64,000 nucleotides of DNA from JAWKWH01 sp963669455 (GTDB lineage Bacteria > Pseudomonadota > Alphaproteobacteria > Rhizobiales > Rhizobiaceae). A program made the translations under genes and the position numbers. Numbering within the stretch: position 1 is the first letter of the stretch; every line of letters begins with the position of its first letter. The stretch spans positions 3,782,001 through 3,846,000 of the forward strand of contig OY770026.1 in NCBI GenBank assembly GCA_963669455.1. The letters run 5' to 3'. This document shows positions 9,060 through 16,422 of the stretch, one piece after another. The notes below the pieces were generated by a model. It saw nothing but the letters and a program-made list of their open reading frames with translations, made no database searches and was not told the origin of the DNA.

Positions 9060-10055
9060 GTGGGCATCGGCAACTATCGTTTTGGCAAAATTCGCCTGGG
9101 GTTTTGGCTCGCAGGGGTGCTCGGTGCTGTTTTATTGTCCGCCCCGGTCGCTGCTGCGGCAAAAAAAGTGCCGTCGGGAAACCGCAATCTCGAACAACCG
9201 GCGGTGCCCGGCGCTTCGGCGCGGCGAACCAGGGCGCTGAAAACGACCTATGATGCGAAATACCTCAAGGTCCTTTCCCTCTTGAAGCGCGACGCCAGTC
9301 TGCGCCGCAAGATCAAGCGGATTGCAAAGGCCTACGACATCGACCCGCTGCATATGGCAGGTGCGATCATCGGCGAGCATACCTATAATGTGGACGCCTA
9401 TGACCGGCTGCAGGCCTATTATGTGAAGGCGATTTCCTATGTGAATTCGGGTCTGACCTTCGAGCACGATGGCGAGAATATTGACGATTTTATTCAGCGG
9501 CCGGAATTTTCCCGCTGCAAGGACCACACCGACAGTTACAGTCTTTGGACCTGCCGGGAGGCCGTTTGGAACGCAAAGTTTCGCGGCCGTGCGGTCGATG
9601 GGTTGCGCTTCCCCAATGACCGCTTTTCCGCCGTGTTCTTCCAGCCCTACTATGCCGGCCAGACCTTTGGCATCGGCCAGTTGAACCCGCTGACGGCGCT
9701 GCAGATGAGCGACACGGTCTCGAAAATTTCAAGCCTGCCGGCGCTTGATCACCGCAAGCCCGGCCAGGTCTACAAGACCATCATGGATCCCGATCTGACC
9801 CTGCCCTATATAGCGGCGACGATTGTCAAATCGATCGATGCCTACCGAAAAATTGCAGGTTTTGACATTTCCGGCAATCCCGGCGTGACGGCAACGCTCT
9901 ACAATCTGGGCAATCCGGAAGCACGCGCCAACGCGCTGAAAGCGAAAAACGCGGCGCGCAAATCAAGCGGGCTTAGGCCGCACATGCCGCAGGAAAACTA
10001 CTATGGCTGGCTGGTCAACGACAGGCTCGACGATCTGAAACCGCTGTTCGAATAA
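9060..10055 (+). CDS. DUF1402 family secreted protein
   Basis: A 331-residue protein of the DUF1402 type, found mainly in Hyphomicrobiales and of unknown function. Seen: an N-terminal hydrophobic signal sequence (about residues 13-34, ending AAAAKK), then a soluble domain with conserved-looking IDPLHMAGAIIGEHTYN, WTCREAVWNAKF and FGIGQLNPLTALQM segments. The last resembles the lytic-transglycosylase-like fold region, but I cannot confirm activity. The start is GTG with AGAGGG about 12 bases upstream. It converges on the Lrp-like gene at 10063. Confidence 0.85.
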   Translation: MGIGNYRFGKIRLGFWLAGVLGAVLLSAPVAAAAKKVPSGNRNLEQPAVPGASARRTRALKTTYDAKYLKVLSLLKRDASLRRKIKRIAKAYDIDPLHMAGAIIGEHTYNVDAYDRLQAYYVKAISYVNSGLTFEHDGENIDDFIQRPEFSRCKDHTDSYSLWTCREAVWNAKFRGRAVDGLRFPNDRFSAVFFQPYYAGQTFGIGQLNPLTALQMSDTVSKISSLPALDHRKPGQVYKTIMDPDLTLPYIAATIVKSIDAYRKIAGFDISGNPGVTATLYNLGNPEARANALKAKNAARKSSGLRPHMPQENYYGWLVNDRLDDLKPLFE

Positions 10056-10062
10056 ATCCTCC

Positions 10063-10299
10063 CTAAAACGCAGTGAACGTCATCGTGGTCAGCGAACGGC
10101 TGATGCCTGGAATGTCGAGCACCTTTTCATTGATGAACTTGCCGACATCCTGCCCCTCATCGATATAGATCTTGGCCAAAAGATCAAAATTACCGCTGGT
10201 GGAATATAGCTCCGAGGCGATTTCGCGCTCAAACAGCGCATCGGCAACCTGATAGGTTTTGCCCGGAGCGCATTGCAGTTGCAAAAATACCGGCTTCAT
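10063..10299 (-). CDS. Stand-alone Lrp/AsnC ligand-binding (RAM) domain protein
   Basis: A 78-residue protein that is only the C-terminal effector domain of the Lrp/AsnC family (beta-alpha-beta-beta-alpha-beta), without helix-turn-helix. Seen: FLQLQCAPGKTYQVADALF, then YSTSGNFDLLAKIY and IPGISRSLTTMTF, the standard RAM pattern. Such single-domain proteins bind amino acids or assemble with full-length Lrp paralogues; which applies here is unknown. Adjacent 10300-10584 shows nothing I can support. Confidence 0.88.
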   Translation of the reverse strand: MKPVFLQLQCAPGKTYQVADALFEREIASELYSTSGNFDLLAKIYIDEGQDVGKFINEKVLDIPGISRSLTTMTFTAF

Positions 10300-10584
10300 T
10301 GACTAGGCTCCATTCTGGCTATCCGCGCGTTTAATGCTCTGGCCCTGCGGTTTATCGCACAATGGCCACGCTGATCAATCGCGATGATGGCGGCAGGCAC
10401 ACCGGAAACAGCAAATTGGGCAGATGGGCGCTTATTCCGGTTCATGACCCGGCTTCCCGAAGAGGCATGGGGCGGATTTTGGGAGAAATTTTGCGGCGGG
10501 GATAAAATTTTCTGCGCGACAGCCTGATCTTGCGGCCGATCCTGCGAAAGCGCTTGCGAAAAGGGTGCAGACGGTCGCGTCTTC

Positions 10585-10863
10585 TCAGCGACGCCATGTC
10601 TGCCTGTTCCGGCTCAGCCACCGCTGACCGGCCCGCCCGGTTTTTGCCAGCCGTGCCCGCTCCCAATCAGCGACGATGCGGCAAAATTCCGCCTCGGCCA
10701 GTTTGCGCACGCGCTCATCGGTCATGGGTTTTTCTGTTCCCTGCGCCCGCTCACCTGCCCGGTAGCGCAAAAGCTGATGGATCAGAAAGGCGATCTGGCT
10801 GGAAACGGCAATCACCACGACCGCCTTTACCCAGTCGGTGGTGGACCGCCAGGTCTCCAGCAT
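10585..10863 (-). CDS. Possible small single-pass membrane protein
   Basis: From the ATG at 10863 the frame gives 92 residues: a short N-terminus (ETWRSTTDW), one membrane helix (about residues 12-32), then a charged helical tail rich in Arg and Glu. The frame opens further to 10968, but those 35 residues look poor. No homology recognised. Codon pattern is plausible and the TM-plus-charged-tail layout looks like a real small protein, but a chance frame cannot be excluded. It is divergent from the repressor at 11043, so it could be that repressor's target. Confidence 0.4.
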   Translation of the reverse strand: MLETWRSTTDWVKAVVVIAVSSQIAFLIHQLLRYRAGERAQGTEKPMTDERVRKLAEAEFCRIVADWERARLAKTGRAGQRWLSRNRQTWRR

Positions 10864-10971
10864 GTCGCGGACAATGGAATAGTCGTCCAAGGCTTTTGCT
10901 CCACTGTTGCCACCGCCCGCCAGGCTCAATGGCCAGGTGGCACAAATCGCCCCGGATCGTACAACCACTGT

Positions 10972-11004
10972 ATCATATCGTTACGATATCACATCAAATC
11001 GTTA
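10972..11004. promoter_or_regulatory. Probable repressor operator: palindrome plus 21-bp-spaced direct repeat
   Basis: ATATCG-TTA-CGATAT (10975-10989) is a perfect inverted repeat. In addition ATCATATCGTTA (10972-10983) recurs as ATCAAATCGTTA (10993-11004), exactly 21 bp, two helical turns, downstream. The sites end 38 bp before the start of the helix-turn-helix gene at 11043, so autoregulation by that protein is the natural inference. No binding data; assignment rests on symmetry and position. Confidence 0.55.
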
Positions 11005-11042
11005 GTGGCCAGAGTGTTTTCATTGAGAAACAAACTGTTCCC

Positions 11043-11372
11043 ATGAGTCACTTTTCTAAAAGGCTGAAGCAAAGAGTGGAAGCGCTTGGCGGCAACGATG
11101 CCAAGATAGCCCGCGACCTTGGTATGAGCAGCCATCGATTTGGAAACTATGTGCGTGGAGACCGTGAACCTGACCTAGCAATGTTAGTCCAAATTGCCAA
11201 AGGATTGGGAACCACGCCAAACTGGCTGTTGGGCGTCGAAGAAACGGAAGCCTCAGATCCGGAAAAGGGTACGCTCATTACCCGCTTTGCCCAAGCTGCC
11301 CAACTGCTCCCCAACCGCGATGTGGAAATGCTGGTGGTTCAAGCGGAAGCAGTGGCGAAACGGGAGGGGTGA
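11043..11372 (+). CDS. Helix-turn-helix repressor, Cro/CI (XRE) type
   Basis: A 109-residue DNA-binding protein. Seen: a five-helix XRE domain at residues 5-64, with the helix-turn-helix NDAKIARDLGMSSHRFGNYV and the following REPDLAMLVQIAKGLGTTPNWLLG, exactly the lambda-repressor-like spacing; the C-terminal 40 residues are helical and end in VVQAEAVAKREG. Probably a phage- or plasmid-derived repressor domesticated as a local regulator. The last ~35 codons are repeated, degenerately, twice downstream (see the tandem repeat). Target likely the operator just upstream. Confidence 0.88.
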   Translation: MSHFSKRLKQRVEALGGNDAKIARDLGMSSHRFGNYVRGDREPDLAMLVQIAKGLGTTPNWLLGVEETEASDPEKGTLITRFAQAAQLLPNRDVEMLVVQAEAVAKREG

Positions 11373-11950
11373 GTTTGCTCCCGCCTCCTCCTTGAGGGGA
11401 GGCATATGAGGCCAAGCGTAGCGCTGGTCGAATGGGTGGGGGTAACAAGGAAATCCGATACTGGCGATTGTCCAAATCCGGCGTGAAAATTGTTCTGCAT
11501 CCATTACCCCCACCCGGATCGGCTTCGGCAAACCTCGCCTCTCCGACCTCCCCTCAAGGGGGAGGTAGAAGCGCTCATTGCCCGCTTTAAACACACCGCC
11601 CAACCGCGATGTGGAAATGCTGCTGGTTCAGGCCGAGGCAGTGGCGAAGCGGGAGGGGTGAGTTTGCTCCCGCCTCCCCCTTGAGGGGAGGCACATGAGA
11701 CCAAGCGTAGCGCCGGTCGAATGGGTGGGGGTAACAAGGAAATCCGATACTGGCGATTGTCCAAATCCGGCGTGAAAGTTGTTCTGCACCCATTACCCCC
11801 ACCCGGATCGGCTTCGGCAAACCTCGCCTCTCCGACCTCCCCTCAAGGGGAGGTAGAAGCGCTCATTGCTCGCTTTAAACACACCGCCCAACCGCGATGC
11901 GAAAAAGCTGGTGGTTTAGGCGGAGGCGGTGGCAAAGTGGGAGGGCGACC
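11266..11950. repeat. 288-bp tandem repeat (about 2.3 copies) containing the repressor's 3' end
   Basis: Corresponding bases lie 288 bp apart: the gggaggg junction appears at about 11363, 11651 and 11939. Each unit contains a copy of the last ~35 codons of the upstream repressor gene, then paired arms of GC-rich palindromes (ctccttgaggggagg ... cctcccctcaaggg, and gggtgggggtaa ... ttacccccaccc). In the second unit the repressor tail still reads PNRDVEMLLVQAEAVAKREG but is out of register with its start; the third is further decayed. This looks like expansion by recombination between palindromic elements. Confidence 0.8.
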
Positions 11951-11952
11951 AC

Positions 11953-12384
11953 TCAAGCGAAGGGTTGGGTACAGCTTTCTTGCCTGTGTCTCCCCAAAAC
12001 ACGCAGGATTGTGCGCAGGCCCCAAGCGATTACGACGATTGCCGCGATCGTCACCAAAACCGGAGGCCAATAACCGATATATGGATAGAATGTCAGCATG
12101 TAGTAGAATTGGAGTGGCATGTTACGCAAAAACTCCACAATTGCCGCCCCTGTGAATCCATCGCAGGCATAGTAGAGAAGCAAACTATCCCGCATAACGC
12201 AGCCATGCAGTGAGATGTCACCCCAATGGGGCGCTGGGAAAATGAAATTGACGATAACACCGCCGACCAGAAGCAATGCAAAGCCGCCAATAACCAGCCC
12301 TATCCAAAACAGCAACGAACGGTCGCGCCATTTCTTGACGCTCTCATATTCCGATTCACTTTGGGGTTTCACCGACATATTCAC
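11953..12384 (-). CDS. Hypothetical membrane protein
   Basis: A 143-residue protein with a charged N-terminus (about 25 residues), a strong membrane helix at roughly 28-50, a middle segment with two cysteines (HGCVMRD and YYACDGF), and one or two further hydrophobic helices between about 88 and 130, ending in a basic tail. No family recognised. The 3' end abuts the tandem repeat, and its last residues may be repeat-derived. ATTACCGGTT occurs twice, 16 bp apart, just upstream (12391 and 12407) and could be regulatory. Confidence 0.55.
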   Translation of the reverse strand: MNMSVKPQSESEYESVKKWRDRSLLFWIGLVIGGFALLLVGGVIVNFIFPAPHWGDISLHGCVMRDSLLLYYACDGFTGAAIVEFLRNMPLQFYYMLTFYPYIGYWPPVLVTIAAIVVIAWGLRTILRVLGRHRQESCTQPFA

Positions 12385-12462
12385 GACCCGATTACCGGTT
12401 TCATCAATTACCGGTTGAATATAGTAATGAGCTAGGCCAGTTCAACTTATTGGTAAGCAACA

Positions 12463-13242
12463 CTACCCCAACGGCTCAAATGGAATGACGCCCTCATTGC
12501 GCAGCTTTGCCGCCGTTTCTTCAGCGTAGCGATGGGCGAAGGCCTCACGCTCCGACTGTGGGCGGGAAAAATAGGTTTCCATTGCCTCATCGATCAGCGC
12601 GTCGGGCTTTGTCAGCACATCCTGCGTATAGTGAGCGAGATGGCCAAGCTCGTGCAGCAGCGTTCGATACAACAGCGTGTTGCGCACGCTATGCTCTGTC
12701 GGCGTGATCTTGTAGCCACGCTTATCGGCGGTGACCTCATGTCCATAATCCTGCGACAGCCGTTCAAATTCAGCCGCGTCCTCGGGATCCTGACTGCGCG
12801 ACCATTTGATCGGTTTGCCCAGCTCGATTGCTTCCAGAATGATCGCTGCTCCGACATGTCCGGCAATTTCGGTGCAATAGATTGCGCGGCCCCATACCGG
12901 CGATAGGCTTGCTTGTTTACGGGTCGGTTGCCGGAACACAATCATGTCGATCACGCAGCGGTCGTCTTCCGGCAAATGCGATAGTAGAGAAAAAACGTCT
13001 TCGATCCCGCAACCATACGTGCATCCTTCGCGAGGAGTTTCGTACAGGAAGGCAATTGGAAAATGTGGAGAATCGGGGAAATGGCGTATGTCGGTGATAT
13101 CAGGATTTATTCGTGAGTGAAAATAACTTTCATCCTCATAGGAAAAATGGCGCGGAATGGCCATCCGGTTGCGGTGTTTGAAGCCGGCACTCGATGTTCC
13201 AATTTTGCGATTACGGCGCTCAGGCCGCCATCCGGGTTTCAT
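12463..13242 (-). CDS. Putative zinc metalloprotease (HExxH protein)
   Basis: Seen: LLHELGHLAHY near residue 190, an HExxH zincin signature with His4 after it, and a glutamate-rich helix (REAFAHRYAEE) some 45 residues later that could give the third ligand. N-terminal two thirds are unrecognised and contain two close cysteines (GCTYGCG). The first ATG (13242) overlaps the uvrB stop as ATGA, so it could be coupled to uvrB; a second start at 13164 would drop 26 poorly conserved-looking residues. No signal peptide is seen, so a cytoplasmic site is likely. Function unknown. Confidence 0.65.
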   Translation of the reverse strand: MKPGWRPERRNRKIGTSSAGFKHRNRMAIPRHFSYEDESYFHSRINPDITDIRHFPDSPHFPIAFLYETPREGCTYGCGIEDVFSLLSHLPEDDRCVIDMIVFRQPTRKQASLSPVWGRAIYCTEIAGHVGAAIILEAIELGKPIKWSRSQDPEDAAEFERLSQDYGHEVTADKRGYKITPTEHSVRNTLLYRTLLHELGHLAHYTQDVLTKPDALIDEAMETYFSRPQSEREAFAHRYAEETAAKLRNEGVIPFEPLG

Positions 13243-16235
13243 GATTTGGCATTCTTCCCCGCCGGCTTCTCCGTGCGTCGCACTGTCATCTCGTCGAGGG
13301 TGTTTTTGCGGAACAGGCTCTTGCTTGCTCTCCCCCCTTGCGGGGGAGATGTCGGCGAAGCCGACAGAGGGGGGTGAGGGTCCGGTGCCGAAGCACCCCC
13401 CTCTGTCCTGTCGGACATCTCCCCCGCAAGGGGGGAGATTGGCGCTGCACCGCCTGCGCTCTTCTTGCCCTTCGCCTTTGCCCGTCGCGCGCCTTTGGTG
13501 TTCTCCACTCCGGTTTCGCGCGCCAGCGGGTCGTCGGCGACGGCCAGTTCCACCTCACGCAACCGCTTGATTTCGTCGCGCAGTCTGGCCGCCTCCTCGA
13601 AATCCAGGTCGGCTGCGGCATCGCGCATCGCCTTTTCCAGATGCTCCAGATGGGCGGCCAGATTGTTGCCGACCAGCACGTCGTCTTTCGTCGCGGTGGC
13701 TGACTTGATGTCTGCCGTCACATGGTCGCGCTCATAGACCGAATCGAGAATATCGGCGATGTTCTTCTTGACCGATTCCGGTGTGATGCCGTTTTGCTCG
13801 TTCCATGCCTGCTGCTTTTCGCGGCGGCGCGAGGTCTCGGCCATGGCGCGGTTCATCGAGCCGGTGATCTGATCGGCGTAAAGGATCACCTTGCCATCCA
13901 CGTTCCGCGCGGCGCGCCCAATCGTCTGCACCAGCGAGGTCTCCGAGCGCAAAAAACCCTCCTTGTCGGCATCGAGAATGGCGACAAAGGCGCATTCTGG
14001 AATATCGAGCCCCTCGCGCAGCAGGTTGATGCCAACCAGGCAATCAAACGCGCCCAGGCGTAGATCGCGCAGGATTTCGATGCGCTCCAGCGTGTCGATG
14101 TCGGAATGCATATAGCGCACGCGCACGCCCTGTTCGTGCAGATATTCGGTCAAATCCTCGGCCATGCGTTTGGTCAGCACGGTGACCAGCGTACGGTAGC
14201 CCTTTTGCGCGGTGTCGCGGATTTCGCCCAGCACATCATCAACCTGGGTGGTGGCGGGGCGAACCTCGACCGACGGGTCGATCAGCCCGGTGGGGCGGAT
14301 CACCTGTTCGGCGAACACACCGCCCGACTGCTCCATCTCCCAGCCGCCGGGCGTAGCCGAGACCGCCACAGTGGACGGGCGCATGGCGTCCCATTCCTCA
14401 AACCTGAGCGGGCGGTTGTCCATGCAGGACGGCAGGCGGAAACCATATTCGGCCAGCGTCGCCTTGCGGCGGAAGTCACCGCGATACATGCCGCCGATCT
14501 GCGGGATGGTGACATGGCTCTCGTCGACAAAGACGATGGCGTTGTCGGGGATATACTCAAACAGGGTCGGCGGCGGCTCGCCCGGCTTGCGGCCGGTCAG
14601 ATAGCGCGAATAGTTTTCAATGCCGGCACACGAGCCGGTGGCCTCAAGCATTTCAAGATCGAACCGGGTGCGCTGTTCCAGCCGCTGCGCCTCCAGCAGG
14701 CGGCCTGCCGCTTCCAGTTCGACAAGGCGGTGTTTTAATTCTTCCTTGATGGATTTCTGCGCCTGGTTGAGCGTCGGGCGCGGGGTGACATAGTGCGAAT
14801 TGGCGTAGATTTTTACCGATTTCAGCTCGCCGGTTTTTTGCCCGGTCAGCGGATCAAACTCGGTGATGGTCTCGATCTCGTCGCCGAACAGCGAAATGCG
14901 CCAGGCACTGTCTTCCAGATGGGCCGGGAAGATTTCGATCGTGTCGCCGCGAACCCTGAAACTGCCACGGACGAAATTGACGTCCTGACGCTTATATTGC
15001 TGGGCGACCAGATCGGCGAGAAGCTGGCGCTGGTCGAGCCGGTCGCCGATCTTCATCTCGAACGTCATCGCCGTGTAGGTCTCGACCGAGCCAATACCGT
15101 AGATGCAGGAGACGGAGGCAACGATCACCACATCATCGCGCTCAAGCAGGGCGCGGGTGGCCGAATGGCGCATGCGGTCGATCTGTTCGTTGATCGAGGA
15201 TTCCTTCTCGATATAGGTGTCGGTGCGCGGCACATAGGCTTCCGGCTGGTAGTAATCATAGTAGGAGACGAAATACTCCACCGCATTGTCGGGGAAGAAG
15301 GACTTCATCTCGCCATAGAGCTGAGCGGCGAGCGTCTTGTTGGGCGCCAGGATCAGCGCCGGACGCTGCGTCTCCTCGATGACCTTGGCCATGGTGAAGG
15401 TTTTGCCCGAACCGGTGACGCCGAGAAGAACTTGGGTCTTTTCAGGTTCTGTTTGCTCTTCCGCAACGCCATCCGGCATTGCGTCCGTTCGCGGGCTGGC
15501 ACTCGCTTCGCTCGCTTGCCCTGCCACGGAGGGGGTGCCAGCCAATCCTTCCACCAGATCGGCAATTGCGGTCGGCTGGTCTCCGGCGGGCTCGAAGTCC
15601 GACACCATTTTAAGCGCGATGCCGCCTTCCGACTTCTCCGGCCGCTCGGGCCGGTGCGGGGTCCAGACCTCGCCATGCTTGATCAGCGGGTTGCCCTCGG
15701 CAATCAGTTTCGACAGCGCATCGACCGTGGCGGTGACACCGGAGGTCGACGCCATGCCTTTGGCTTCCTCCAGCGTGACATCAAGACCGGCGACAGGCAT
15801 CAGGCCCGCCGCGGCGCGTTCGCCCGGATCGTTGGTGCCACCGATCGACGTGCCGCCGCCGGTGCGCTTGTCGCCTACTATGTCGCTCACGCTGTCGGGG
15901 CTTCGCCCCTTTGCTCCGCGGGGGCCTCGCGCTGGCTCGGACGGGCGGTTGCCCTTGCGGCCCTGCGTGCCGGTATCAGCAGATTTGCCCGCCTTGACCC
16001 GGTGCTTGCCGGCCTTGGAACGGATGTCGCGCATTTCGGATTTACGCGCTGATTCCTCCGCCTCGCGCTCAAGCTTAGCCGCCCAATCGGTGATGGAACC
16101 CTCAAGCGGGCTGCCGGTTAATTCCGGCTGCGGCGCCTCGGCAAAGCCCTTGCCGGCACTCCCGCCGGCATCTTGCTGCTGCTCATCTCGCGCAAGCGCG
16201 TCTGGCTTTCCCGATTTTTTCTGCGGTCTTGGCAT
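13239..16235 (-). CDS. uvrB: Excinuclease ABC subunit B
   Basis: DNA damage-verification helicase of nucleotide excision repair; loads on UvrA-detected lesions and recruits UvrC. Seen: Walker A GVTGSGKT near residue 270, beta-hairpin region YYDYYQPEAYVP, DEAD-like FVDESHVTIPQ, helicase motifs TVLTKRMAEDL to QTIGRAARN, and a C-terminal UVR domain (DFEEAARLRDEIKRLRE). From ATG 16235 it has 998 residues against about 670 in E. coli: roughly 195 extra N-terminal residues (known for the order), a 34-residue insert before Walker A, and a ~38-residue palindrome-encoded insert before the C-terminus. A start at 16394 is possible but passes through a hairpin repeat. Confidence 0.97.
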   Translation of the reverse strand: MPRPQKKSGKPDALARDEQQQDAGGSAGKGFAEAPQPELTGSPLEGSITDWAAKLEREAEESARKSEMRDIRSKAGKHRVKAGKSADTGTQGRKGNRPSEPARGPRGAKGRSPDSVSDIVGDKRTGGGTSIGGTNDPGERAAAGLMPVAGLDVTLEEAKGMASTSGVTATVDALSKLIAEGNPLIKHGEVWTPHRPERPEKSEGGIALKMVSDFEPAGDQPTAIADLVEGLAGTPSVAGQASEASASPRTDAMPDGVAEEQTEPEKTQVLLGVTGSGKTFTMAKVIEETQRPALILAPNKTLAAQLYGEMKSFFPDNAVEYFVSYYDYYQPEAYVPRTDTYIEKESSINEQIDRMRHSATRALLERDDVVIVASVSCIYGIGSVETYTAMTFEMKIGDRLDQRQLLADLVAQQYKRQDVNFVRGSFRVRGDTIEIFPAHLEDSAWRISLFGDEIETITEFDPLTGQKTGELKSVKIYANSHYVTPRPTLNQAQKSIKEELKHRLVELEAAGRLLEAQRLEQRTRFDLEMLEATGSCAGIENYSRYLTGRKPGEPPPTLFEYIPDNAIVFVDESHVTIPQIGGMYRGDFRRKATLAEYGFRLPSCMDNRPLRFEEWDAMRPSTVAVSATPGGWEMEQSGGVFAEQVIRPTGLIDPSVEVRPATTQVDDVLGEIRDTAQKGYRTLVTVLTKRMAEDLTEYLHEQGVRVRYMHSDIDTLERIEILRDLRLGAFDCLVGINLLREGLDIPECAFVAILDADKEGFLRSETSLVQTIGRAARNVDGKVILYADQITGSMNRAMAETSRRREKQQAWNEQNGITPESVKKNIADILDSVYERDHVTADIKSATATKDDVLVGNNLAAHLEHLEKAMRDAAADLDFEEAARLRDEIKRLREVELAVADDPLARETGVENTKGARRAKAKGKKSAGGAAPISPLAGEMSDRTEGGASAPDPHPPLSASPTSPPQGGRASKSLFRKNTLDEMTVRRTEKPAGKNAKS
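13332..13435. repeat. Palindromic element inserted in frame in uvrB
   Basis: A 104-bp element whose outer arms (13332-13353 and 13414-13435) are 22-bp perfect inverted repeats, with inner arms 13363-13376 and 13394-13407 (14 bp, perfect). Read in the uvrB frame it yields a Gly/Pro/Ser-rich peptide containing SPLAGEMSDRTEGG and SPPQGGR, which is absent from the conserved UvrB fold. Peptides of this kind recur across rhizobial proteomes as translated palindromic repeats. Confidence 0.85.
15449..15547. repeat. Hairpin-forming insert in uvrB before Walker A
   Basis: Between the conserved ADLVEGL and EKTQVLLGVTG segments of UvrB, which are normally only a few residues apart, lie about 34 extra residues. 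The DNA contains two stacked inverted repeats: GGCTGGCAC (15494-15502) with GTGCCAGCC (15535-15543), and GCAACGCC paired imperfectly with GGCATTGC just below 15490. It therefore looks like a second palindromic element fixed inside the gene. Confidence 0.6.
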
Positions 16236-16305
16236 GGTCCGAATATGGAGGCCATTTTCGAAAATGGGAAGGGCGAATGTCGGTGTACTCACCCCCCAGC
16301 CTCGC

Positions 16306-16331
16306 CCTCCTGACAGTAGGGTGTCAGGAGG
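16306..16331. repeat. Perfect 10-bp-stem hairpin upstream of uvrB
   Basis: CCTCCTGACA (16306-16315) and TGTCAGGAGG (16322-16331) form a perfect 10-bp stem with a six-base loop in the 190 bp between the uvrB start (16235) and the divergent gamma-glutamyltransferase gene. No T-run follows on either strand, so it is a repeat rather than a terminator, though it lies where the uvrB leader would be transcribed. Confidence 0.6.
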
Positions 16332-16422
16332 CGGCAGTTTGAGATGGAAAATATCGGCAAAGCGTTTTGCTCGTACCGAAACTAATATTCCCATCGCAGC
16401 TGTTCCGCTCTAAACCCGCATC

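Noticed and set aside
11266..11950. CRISPR array
   Set aside because: The repeat unit is 288 bp, coding-derived and palindromic, with no short repeat/spacer alternation and no cas genes.
11043..13242. Prophage remnant
   Set aside because: Only the XRE repressor is phage-like; there is no integrase, structural gene or attachment-site duplication.
14793..16052. 419-codon plus-strand frame opposite uvrB
   Set aside because: uvrB is certain on the other strand; the translation has no family features.
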